A stretch of 13,532 nucleotides of DNA from Bacteroidetes bacterium QS_8_64_10 (GTDB lineage: Bacteria > Bacteroidota > Rhodothermia > Rhodothermales > Salinibacteraceae): positions 1-13,532 of the forward strand of contig PXTQ01000032.1 in NCBI GenBank assembly GCA_003022505.1, given 5' to 3'. Positions 7,702 through 12,833 of this stretch are shown piece by piece (position 1 is the first letter of the stretch; each line of letters begins with the position of its first letter). The notes under the pieces were generated by a model, which saw only the letters and a program-made list of their open reading frames with translations, did no database searches and was not told the origin of the DNA. Both the position numbers and the translations under genes were made by a program.

Positions 7702-7871
7702 GAGCGAGCGACGATTTGCGTTTGTCGAATGAAAATTGGCAGTCACCTGGCTCAAATTATTTGATCAGCGCTCCTTCATCCGCTCACCGATCAGCGCGAG
7801 CGCCCCCGTCGTCGAATCGGGAGCGCGCCCGCACGAACCGCCAACCGCTAACCGGGAAACCGACATCACCG
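7702..7871. other. Upstream region of arginine deiminase, no clear gene
   Basis: This 170-nt stretch, with 7872-8055, makes a 354-nt gap between confident genes. It holds two direct copies of GATCAGCGC (7763-7771 and 7789-7797, 26 nt apart) and a heptad array at 7836-7862. The first GATCAGCGC copy overlaps the TGATCA palindrome (7762-7767). A 33-codon minus-strand frame (7765-7866) ends in GALALIGERMKER and might be the tail of a lost gene. No convincing promoter was found. Confidence 0.4.
7836..7862. repeat. Heptanucleotide array, AACCG type
   Basis: AACCG recurs at 7836, 7843, 7850 and 7858 as AACCGCC, AACCGCT and AACCGGG, then AACCG after an 8-nt step. It lies between the arginine deiminase upstream region and the small hydrophobic frame and is another member of the window's short-period arrays. 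Confidence 0.55.
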
Positions 7872-8012
7872 TCACTCTCGCCGCACGTAGCTCACCAGAA
7901 GCAGCGCCACGGCGATCACCAGCAATGCAAGCAGCGCCTTCACGGCCACGTTGAGCAAGAAAGCGCCGATTTTCAGCAGCACCGAGAGCAGCGCCACGGC
8001 CACCGTCAGCAC
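7872..8012 (-). CDS. Possible small hydrophobic membrane protein (start uncertain)
   Basis: The minus strand encodes a very hydrophobic stretch ending at TGA 7872-7874. It has two likely transmembrane segments (VLTVAVALLSVLLKIGAFLL and VKALLALLVIAVALLLV) and a basic tail SYVRRE. The frame is open back to 8102 and reads YEYRRYFAWIVIAI before the given start, which looks like a natural N-terminal part, but it contains no ATG, GTG or TTG before GTG 8012. An ATG at 8051 in the neighbouring frame (MIMSID...) would reach it only after a 1-nt frameshift. It is therefore either a 46-aa protein from GTG, a frameshifted gene of about 60 aa, or a decayed gene. It directly follows the kelch gene on the same strand. 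No family recognised. Confidence 0.4.
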   Translation of the reverse strand: MLTVAVALLSVLLKIGAFLLNVAVKALLALLVIAVALLLVSYVRRE

Positions 8013-8055
8013 AATGGCGATGACGATCCAGGCAAAATAGCGTCGATACTCATAA

Positions 8056-9222
8056 TCATCCCGTAATGTCGAAAAAGACCCCGTCGGTGCGGCCTTCGCC
8101 CGTCACGGAGAAGCCGCCCAGAAGTAGTATTCGAGACGGCGCGCGTTTTGTTGCAGTGAGCGAAAAAACCGATGACGGAAGGCCCCCACGCACTCCGAAT
8201 GTTTCGCCTTCGCGTGGGGCGTGCAACTCAACGTCGTTCAGGGCGGTGGAAGCCGTGTTACCGAGCCGCCCCCCGAAGAACAGCACGGCGGGGTTGCCCG
8301 TGACAGGAGCGGCGGCGTGCCGCGTGCGCGGCGTGCGGAAACGCGGGGCAGGAAGAGTAGAACGGTCATTGAGCGACGAGGCGTTCAAGCGGAACGTCAC
8401 GTCGCGCGCGCCTTCCGAGACGAAGTAGGAGCCGGCCACGAGAAACTGCGGGCCTGCCAGCGGCGTGATCGTGTGGCCGTCGATGGCTTCGCCAAGATCG
8501 CCGGGCAGCGTGAGACCGAGCGCTGGATCGAGGGCGACGAGCGTGTCGCGGCGGAGCATGAAGCGACGCAGGTCGCCGCGCGGACTCAGTGGCTCGCCCG
8601 TTCCGCCGTATCCGCCGTAGACGCCGATGACGGGATTCGGGGCGCGGGTCATTAGAAACGCCCCGTGCCGGGTGCGCCGGGGGGCCGCGCGTCCGCTCAC
8701 GGGCAGGCGCTGAAAGTCTTGGCTCACGGGGTCATAGACTTCGACGGCCCGCACGAGGTCGCTCGCCGAGGTCGGCTTCGCGGCACGGCTGCCGCCCAGA
8801 AGCAGCACGCGCCCGTCCGGCAGGCGCGTGGCCGTGTGGCCCACGCGCGGCGCAACGAGCGAAGCCTCGACCCGCTCGGCGCGCACCTGATCGTCCGGAA
8901 GCAGGAAGGCGTCGCCGGCCGCAGCGGTGTAGAGCGTGTCGCGCCCGATGACGCCCTCCCCGTCGTAAGTCGCCAGTTGCAGTTCGTTCACCCCGACGTT
9001 CAAAGCCACCGTGTCGGTCCACACATCGCGTCGCCGCTCGCTGCGCGACATCTCCTCTCCGTTCAACCTCACGCCGCGCACGTCACGCTGCGCTGACACG
9101 TTGATCTCCACCGGAAGGGTGCGCCGAGTAAACGCCTGGTCCAGACTGTCCGGCTGCACAAGCTCGAACGTCGCAGGCGCGTGTTCTACAAACGGACGCT
9201 CGCATCCGACCCCGAACAGCAC
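8056..9222 (-). CDS. Kelch-repeat beta-propeller lipoprotein with N-terminal Ig-like domain
   Basis: At least 388 aa, probably anchored in the cell envelope; function unknown. Residues about 15-105 look like a small beta-sandwich domain, with the pattern V(R/N)LNG ... W...V.L..G.NEL. From about 120 onward there are kelch-like blades: RVGHTATRLPDGRVLLLGGS followed by AVEVYDP..QDFQRLP, a second GVYGGYGG blade, and later VLFFGG and ILLLGG. The GTG at 9222 falls inside an apparent lipoprotein signal. Reading further upstream in the same frame gives LGFTLLYFVLFGVGC, with no start before an in-frame stop. An ATG at 9262 reads MSQG and would join this frame if one G were removed from the GGGG run at 9251-9254. 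The true gene is therefore probably 8056-9262 with a homopolymer frameshift. Confidence 0.7.
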   Translation of the reverse strand: MLFGVGCERPFVEHAPATFELVQPDSLDQAFTRRTLPVEINVSAQRDVRGVRLNGEEMSRSERRRDVWTDTVALNVGVNELQLATYDGEGVIGRDTLYTAAAGDAFLLPDDQVRAERVEASLVAPRVGHTATRLPDGRVLLLGGSRAAKPTSASDLVRAVEVYDPVSQDFQRLPVSGRAAPRRTRHGAFLMTRAPNPVIGVYGGYGGTGEPLSPRGDLRRFMLRRDTLVALDPALGLTLPGDLGEAIDGHTITPLAGPQFLVAGSYFVSEGARDVTFRLNASSLNDRSTLPAPRFRTPRTRHAAAPVTGNPAVLFFGGRLGNTASTALNDVELHAPREGETFGVRGGLPSSVFSLTATKRAPSRILLLGGFSVTGEGRTDGVFFDITG

Positions 9223-9321
9223 GAAGTACAGCAGTGTAAACCCGAGAACGCCCCTGACTCATCGGCGAGAGAAGAAATGCAGCAGGCACGGTCCGTTTCC
9301 GAACAAACGCCGCTCCTCGGC

Positions 9322-9348
9322 TTTACGTTTTACGAATTACGCTTCACG
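9322..9348. repeat. Heptanucleotide array, TTTACGN type
   Basis: ACG recurs at 9325, 9332, 9339 and 9346, an exact 7-nt period, as TTTACGT, TTTACGA, ATTACGC and TTCACGC. It lies between the divergent kelch gene and the shikimate kinase relic. Confidence 0.65.
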
Positions 9349-9407
9349 CACGCGCTGTGCCTCATTCAGCGAGTTCCGCCCGACAAGGAAGACCAGTCGC
9401 ACACCGC

Positions 9408-9434
9408 CAATCGAAAATCGAAAATCCACAATCT
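9408..9434. repeat. Heptanucleotide array, AAAATCG type
   Basis: AATC recurs at 9409, 9416, 9423 and 9430, an exact 7-nt period, as AATCGAA, AATCGAA and AATCCAC. Its last unit is read as codons of the shikimate kinase relic (KSTIYLTGF), so the array overlaps the gene's 5' end, where the start codon should be. Confidence 0.65.
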
Positions 9435-9869
9435 ACCTGACGGGCTTCATGGGGAGCGGCAAGAGCACCGTCGGCCCGCGCGTGGCCCGGCGGCTTGGCT
9501 GGTCGTTTCTGGATCTGGACGACGCCATTGAGGACGAGACTGGACGCTCAATTGCGAGCATCTTTGCGGAGGACGGCGAGGAGCGGTTCCGGCAGATGGA
9601 GGCGGCAGCGCTCCGTCGCACCGCCGAGCGCGAACGGGCGGTCGTGGCGCTGGGCGGCGGCGCGCTCACCAACGACGACAACCTGCGTTTTGCGAAGGGG
9701 CACGCTCTCCGGCGAGGCCCTGCGCGCAAAGATTGCCGGGATGCTCACCGAACGCGCGCCCTTCTACGAGCAAGCGCACGCCATCGTTGACACGCACGAA
9801 AGCACACCGGACGAAACGGCGGGGAAGGTGGCAAATATCGCAAAACAAGGCGGCCTCTCGACAGGGTAG
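9420..9869 (+). pseudogene. aroK: Shikimate kinase relic (no start, internal deletion, frameshift)
   Basis: Shikimate kinase phosphorylates shikimate with ATP in aromatic amino acid synthesis. Present: the first strand and P-loop STIYLTGFMGSGKSTVG (P-loop codons 9443-9469), shikimate-binding DLDDAIE, ERFRQMEAAAL, and VVALGGGALTNDDNLRFAK. Near 9695-9715 the frame breaks. The other frame continues GTLSGEALRAKIAGMLTERA, then PFYEQAHAIVD, to TAG at 9867-9869. About 30-40 residues expected between GTL and SGEALRA, including the lid and the RPLL segment, are absent, so this is a deletion of roughly 100 nt that is not a multiple of three. No ATG, GTG or TTG lies near the expected start; a heptad repeat array takes its place. 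The internal ATG at 9449 would remove the first strand. The copy cannot be functional as read; an intact copy elsewhere is expected if the pathway is kept. Confidence 0.8.
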
Positions 9870-9890
9870 AGCAGCTAACACCGAACACGC

Positions 9891-9915
9891 GCAGGTAATG
9901 CGACCTGCATACTTT
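9891..9915 (+). terminator. Weak terminator-like hairpin after the aroK relic
   Basis: GCAGGT (9891-9896) and ACCTGC (9903-9908) form a 6-bp stem with loop AATGCG, followed by ATACTTTT. The stem is short and the T-run has only four bases, so the call is tentative. Just before it, AACAC repeats at 9877 and 9884 (7-nt spacing). Confidence 0.3.
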
Positions 9916-9946
9916 TCATCCTGGTCATCATCAGCCTGACGTGGGC

Positions 9947-10016
9947 GTAGGAGCGTTGTCAACTGTGCGCCACCATGCGGCGGCGCGTGCCATCGCTGTC
10001 GGGGTGCCCCTCCTAC
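9947..10016. repeat. Nested intergenic inverted repeat
   Basis: GTAGGAG (9947-9953) and CTCCTAC (10010-10016) are perfect reverse complements enclosing 56 nt. Inside, GCGCCACC (9967-9974) pairs with GGCGGCGC (9979-9986) with one mismatch around loop ATGC. It sits in the 237-nt gap between the aroK relic and the RNase HII gene, which shows no credible gene. It could be a small mobile palindrome or a structured RNA; no family recognised. Confidence 0.4.
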
Positions 10017-10086
10017 AAATCGGCGCAAGCATTGCTATCGAGCGCACCACGGCGGAGTGAGCAGTGCGTTTTAATCCGCTGCCGCC

Positions 10087-10110
10087 AAACGCCTAAACGC
10101 GCAAACTCAA
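10087..10110. repeat. Octanucleotide array, AAACGCNN type
   Basis: AAACGCCT, AAACGCGC and AAACTCAA follow one another with an exact 8-nt period and run into the last codons of the leftward RNase HII gene. With only three units it may be chance. Confidence 0.3.
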
Positions 10111-10721
10111 GAGCGCCGCTCCAGCCGAAACGACCGTCGATGATGCGTTGTGGGGCCGTGCTCGGCGAGCGCGTCGTAGTGCGCAGCGGTCGGGTAGCCG
10201 ACGTTCGTGTTCCAGCCGTAGTGCGGGTGCTCCTCATGCAGCGCATGCATCGCGGCGTCGCGGGCGGTCTTGGCGAGAACGGAGGCGGCGGCGATGGCGT
10301 GCGAGCGCTGGTCGCCCTTGACGAGCGCCTCGGCGGGCGCGGGCAGCGCCTCCGGGCACCGGTTGCCGTCCACGAGTACGTAATCCGGCGACAGCGCGAG
10401 TTGCCGCACGGCGCGGCGCATGGCCTCCATCGCCGCGTGCAGGATGTTCAGCTCGTCAATCTCTGCAGGCGCGCACTGCCCGACGCCAAAGGCGGCAGCC
10501 TCGTCTTCGATTTGCGCCCGGAGGCGGTCGCGCTTTTTTTCGGGCAGCTTCTTGCTGTCGTCCAGGCCCGCGATGCGATGCCCTTCCGGCAGGATGACGG
10601 CGGCGGCCACCACCGGCCCGGCCAGGCAGCCGCGCCCGGCCTCGTCCGTCCCGGCCACGCGCGCAAAGCCTTCAGTCCAGAGCGCGCGCTCACGGGCTAT
10701 CACGTCGGCAGTTTCGTCCAT
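10107..10721 (-). CDS. rnhB: Ribonuclease HII
   Basis: A 204-aa cytosolic endonuclease that cuts RNA-DNA hybrids and starts removal of misincorporated ribonucleotides. Motifs in order: GTDEAGRGCLAGPVV with metal ligands D26 and E27, DSKKLPEKKRDRL (55-67), VDGN (117-120, D118), KGDQRSHAIAAASVLAKTARD (135-155, D137), and GYPTAAHYDAL (175-185). This is the full DEDD arrangement and the length is normal. ATG at 10721 was chosen because it gives a short leader (MDETADVIARERALWTEGF) before the conserved core; the frame stays open upstream to 11012 but that part is antisense to an SDR relic and non-homologous. No Shine-Dalgarno is visible. The divergent SDR relic starts 19 nt away. Confidence 0.95.
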   Translation of the reverse strand: MDETADVIARERALWTEGFARVAGTDEAGRGCLAGPVVAAAVILPEGHRIAGLDDSKKLPEKKRDRLRAQIEDEAAAFGVGQCAPAEIDELNILHAAMEAMRRAVRQLALSPDYVLVDGNRCPEALPAPAEALVKGDQRSHAIAAASVLAKTARDAAMHALHEEHPHYGWNTNVGYPTAAHYDALAEHGPTTHHRRSFRLERRS

Positions 10722-10740
10722 CGTGGAATCATTTTCAGCT

Positions 10741-10952
10741 ATGGATCTCAATCTCAACGACAAAGTAGCGCTCGTCACCGGCGGAAGCAAAGGCATCGCG
10801 CAATTTCTGGACGAAAATTGCCCGCACATCGAACTGAAACGGCCCGGCTGCATCGAAGAGGTGGGCGCACTGGTGGCGTTCCCGGCCTCCGAGCCTCGTT
10901 TATTAACGGAGCCGACTACCGCGTGGACGGCGGCTCGGTGGCCGCGATGTAA
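10741..10952 (+). pseudogene. Short-chain dehydrogenase/reductase relic (internal deletion)
   Basis: The frame starts MDLNLNDKVALVTGGSKGI, the classic SDR N-terminus with the TGxxxGI cofactor motif, then jumps directly to QFLDENCPHIELKRPGCIEE and VGALVAF, which belong to the last quarter of SDR enzymes. After ASE at about 10890 the frame slips by a net one missing base; the next frame reads SFINGADYRVDGGSVAAM and ends with TAA at 10950-10952. About 180 residues, including the catalytic Ser-Tyr-Lys centre, are missing. It is therefore a dead gene made of the two ends of one SDR (FabG-like glucose/3-oxoacyl reductase type; exact substrate unknown). It diverges from rnhB. Confidence 0.8.
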
Positions 10953-11049
10953 CCGCTCCCCCGATCTGTGACGTTCGCCCGGATTTCCAGTGGCGCATTT
11001 GTTTAGGCCCATGCACGCAACAACTGTGGCATTCCCTTCTGCAAACGCT

Positions 11050-11166
11050 CGTCACGTGGCTCCGCCGCGTGACGTCGGACGCGCGCGTGGAGGCTCTGCC
11101 TCCGAACACCTTTTGCGGGCGGCAGAGTCGCCTCTTGTCAGCGTTTCACGGCAGAGCCGCGAAACG
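11050..11166. repeat. Cluster of four REP-like hairpins
   Basis: Four inverted repeats lie within 117 nt. First, arms 11050-11059 and 11065-11074 (CGTCACGTGG/CCGCGTGACG, one mismatch). Second, 11089-11094 and 11098-11103 (GGAGGC/GCCTCC, perfect). Third, 11118-11121 and 11129-11132 (GGCG/CGCC). Fourth, 11142-11151 and 11157-11166 (CGTTTCACGG/CCGCGAAACG, one mismatch). Their centres are related: GGCTCCGCC, GGCTCTGCC, GGCAGAGTC and GGCAGAGCC, the last being the reverse complement of the second. The cluster occupies the middle of the 314-nt gap 10953-11266; no gene is visible there. Confidence 0.65.
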
Positions 11167-11187
11167 AGGTGAAAGGATTATCAGTAA

Positions 11188-11212
11188 TTTGCGACACGTT
11201 CCTTAGCGCAAA
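11188..11212. promoter_or_regulatory. Possible operator dyad upstream of ypdA
   Basis: TTTGCG (11188-11193) and CGCAAA (11207-11212) are perfect reverse complements 13 nt apart, 55 nt before the ypdA ATG. The size would suit a dimeric regulator, but there is no second site and no known motif match. Confidence 0.25.
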
Positions 11213-11266
11213 CTGAAAGAAGCAGCATTGACGTAGAGGTTTCCTATAAGCATCCAACAGCTTTCC

Positions 11267-12244
11267 ATGCGCGACGTCATCATCATCGGAGCCGGTCCCG
11301 TGGGACTCGCCTGTGGCATCGAGGCCAGGCGGCGGGACCTCGACGCGCTCATCATCGAGAAGGGCGCACTGGTCAACTCGTTCATGAATTACCCGACGAA
11401 GCTGGAGTTTTTCTCCACGCCCGAGCTGCTGGAAATCGGCGGGCACCCGTTCTCGACGAATGGCTACAAGCCCGTGCGCGAGGAAGCCATCGACTACTAC
11501 CGCCGCGTGGCGTTGGCGGAAGAACTGGAGACGAACCTTTACGAGACGGTGACGGCGCTTCGCGGTGCGGACGGGCGGTTCGAAGTGCAGACCGACAAGG
11601 GCAGCTACCTCTGCCGTAAGGTGGTGGGCGCGACGGGCTTTTTCGACGTGCCCAACCGGATGCATGTGCCGGGCGAGGACCTCGACAAGGTGACGCATTA
11701 CTATCGGGAGCCGTATCCCTACGCCCGGCAGGAGGTGGCCGTGATTGGGGCGGCCAACTCGGCGGCGAAGGCGGCGCTGCAATGCCACCGGCACGGGGCG
11801 CACGTCACGCTTCTCGTGCGCGGCCCGGCCATCTCCGAGACGGTCAAGTACTGGATCAAGCCCGATCTGGAAAACCGCATCGAGGAGGGCAGCATCGCGG
11901 CGCACTTCAACGCGAGCGTCGAGGAAATCACGGAAGAGGCGATCTCGTTTGCGGCACCGGAGGGTCGGCAGCAAATCGAGAACGACTGGGTACTCGCCAT
12001 GACGGGCTACCGACCGGACTACGACCTGCTCGGCGCACTCGGCATCGACACGCGCGACGATGCGGCGCGCACGCCCGTCCACGACCCGGAAACGTTTGAG
12101 ACGAATCGTGAGGGTTTGTATCTGGCGGGCACCGTCTGCGGCGGGCTGAACACGAGCAAGTGGTTCATCGAGAACGGCCGCCACCACGCCAGGCAGATCA
12201 TGGAGCACATCGCCGCGCGACGCACGGAAGGTGTGGAGGTTTGA
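11267..12244 (+). CDS. ypdA: YpdA-family bacillithiol disulfide reductase
   Basis: A 325-aa FAD/NAD(P)H flavoprotein of the thioredoxin-reductase-like superfamily that reduces oxidised bacillithiol in the cytosol. FAD-binding IIIGAGPVGLACGIEA is at 5-20, IIEKGALVNSFMNYPT at 29-44, and FFSTPELLEIGGHPF at 48-62. The NAD(P)H-binding motif VIGAANSAAKAAL is at 159-171, and AMTGYRPDYDLL (244-255) and LYLAGTVCGG (284-293) close the FAD fold. Length matches the family. ATG 11267 places the Rossmann strand right at the N-terminus; no Shine-Dalgarno is seen. Position 12 is Val where Firmicutes YpdA, from memory, has a conserved Cys (GGGPCG). The last codons (TEGVEV) are written in a short-period repeat that continues past the stop. 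An alternative would be another TrxB-like reductase, but the NYPT and FFST segments favour YpdA. Confidence 0.88.
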   Translation: MRDVIIIGAGPVGLACGIEARRRDLDALIIEKGALVNSFMNYPTKLEFFSTPELLEIGGHPFSTNGYKPVREEAIDYYRRVALAEELETNLYETVTALRGADGRFEVQTDKGSYLCRKVVGATGFFDVPNRMHVPGEDLDKVTHYYREPYPYARQEVAVIGAANSAAKAALQCHRHGAHVTLLVRGPAISETVKYWIKPDLENRIEEGSIAAHFNASVEEITEEAISFAAPEGRQQIENDWVLAMTGYRPDYDLLGALGIDTRDDAARTPVHDPETFETNREGLYLAGTVCGGLNTSKWFIENGRHHARQIMEHIAARRTEGVEV

Positions 12245-12269
12245 AGGCGCGGAAGTTTGAAGGTGTGGA
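12225..12269. repeat. Octanucleotide array, GAAGGTGT/GGAGGTTT type
   Basis: GAAGGTGT, GGAGGTTT, GAAGGCGC, GGAAGTTT and GAAGGTGT follow with an 8-nt period (16-nt supra-period). The array starts within the last codons of ypdA and crosses its stop at 12242-12244. It is the same family, inverted, as the array at 54-114. Confidence 0.6.
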
Positions 12270-12288
12270 CGAAAAGCATCTCCACACC
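12262..12288. terminator. Possible bidirectional terminator hairpin
   Basis: GGTGTGGA (12262-12269) and TCCACACC (12281-12288) form a perfect 8-bp stem with an 11-nt loop, exactly between the convergent stops of ypdA and the small four-cysteine gene. There is no good T-run on either side. The left arm is the last unit of the repeat array. Confidence 0.4.
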
Positions 12289-12289
12289 G

Positions 12290-12526
12290 TTAACGTGCCG
12301 GCCGCTGTCCAGCCAAGTCTTCCGTTCGCTCCAGCGGATAATGAATACAATTCTCGCAAGTGCTCATCGCCGCGTTCTCGTCGTTCAGACCGGCCTCTTC
12401 CAAAACTTCTCTCTTTAAGTCGGCACGGTTCACGAAATCATTCAGTACGTAATTGATGTCCACGCACCGTCCTTCGCTGATTACCGTGCGCAGGAGGGGG
12501 CAGAAATACGTCTCATCGTTGGTCAT
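12290..12526 (-). CDS. Small four-cysteine protein, uncharacterised
   Basis: A 78-aa acidic protein I do not recognise. It has two cysteine pairs: FCPLL (Cys9) with GRC (Cys21), and CENC (Cys57, Cys60) followed by His62. This arrangement could hold zinc or an iron-sulphur cluster, which is inference. A helical, charged middle lies at about 27-50. GGGAGG lies 8 nt before the ATG and could be a Shine-Dalgarno, though it is also coding sequence of the gene before. Its ATG overlaps the stop of the DUF4258 gene as ATGA (12523-12526), so the two are probably translationally coupled and may act together. It ends beside a hairpin and a repeat array shared with ypdA. Confidence 0.75.
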   Translation of the reverse strand: MTNDETYFCPLLRTVISEGRCVDINYVLNDFVNRADLKREVLEEAGLNDENAAMSTCENCIHYPLERTEDLAGQRPAR

Positions 12527-12828
12527 GGCTGGGCCTCCCGTAAGATTTGCTGGACTACGTCGGTGAACTCATCGAAGACGGTTACGACGCGCGGGCCGCT
12601 TTCAGGGTCAACCACAACGCCCAGGCGCTCCGTGAGGTACACGCGCTTGTTTCGCTGCCGCACTACCACCGTCGGGTTTTCGACAGCTCGCCTGATCGTG
12701 CCTTTGCTAATTCCGCGCTGGCGCATCCGTTCCTCGGCGTGACCGGATAGCTCCAGATTGGAGGCAGACGCACCTGCCGGCTCGATCACCGTGCCGAACT
12801 TGCCGTAGGTTTTGCCCAGATTCCCCAT
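12523..12828 (-). CDS. DUF4258 domain protein
   Basis: A 101-aa protein. Residues about 27-90 fit the DUF4258 pattern: SGHAEERMRQRGISKGTIRRA (28-48), ENPTVVV, KRVYLTERLGVVVD (61-74), and a final strand RVVTVFDE (80-87). The fold is thought to be related to RelE/BECR-type RNases, and members are often annotated beside toxin-antitoxin genes, but activity is unproven for most. The conserved His30 and the RxRGI segment are present. The N-terminal 27 residues (MGNLGKTYGKFG...) are less typical. ATG 12828 lies 5 nt after the TPR gene's stop; a longer in-frame reading to 13284 is antiparallel nonsense within the TPR gene and is rejected. It overlaps the next gene by four bases. Confidence 0.8.
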   Translation of the reverse strand: MGNLGKTYGKFGTVIEPAGASASNLELSGHAEERMRQRGISKGTIRRAVENPTVVVRQRNKRVYLTERLGVVVDPESGPRVVTVFDEFTDVVQQILREAQP

Positions 12829-12833
12829 CGCGG

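Noticed and set aside
6439..7764. Plus-strand open frame (441 codons) opposite arginine deiminase
   Set aside because: It mirrors arcA, is very rich in His, Arg and Leu, and shows no family motif.
7765..7866. 33-codon minus-strand frame ending GALALIGERMKER
   Set aside because: The ending looks protein-like, but the frame includes the AACCG repeat array and no family is recognisable; at best a tail of a lost gene.
10107..11012. A 301-aa RNase HII starting at 11012
   Set aside because: Residues before Met98 are antisense to the SDR relic and have no RNase homology; family length fits the start at 10721.
11228..11250. TTGACG and TATAAG as a sigma-70 promoter for ypdA
   Set aside because: The spacing is only 11 nt, too short for a working promoter, and Bacteroidota use a different consensus.
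1..12269. CRISPR array
   Set aside because: The repeats have 7-9 nt periods with no unique spacers and no cas genes are present.
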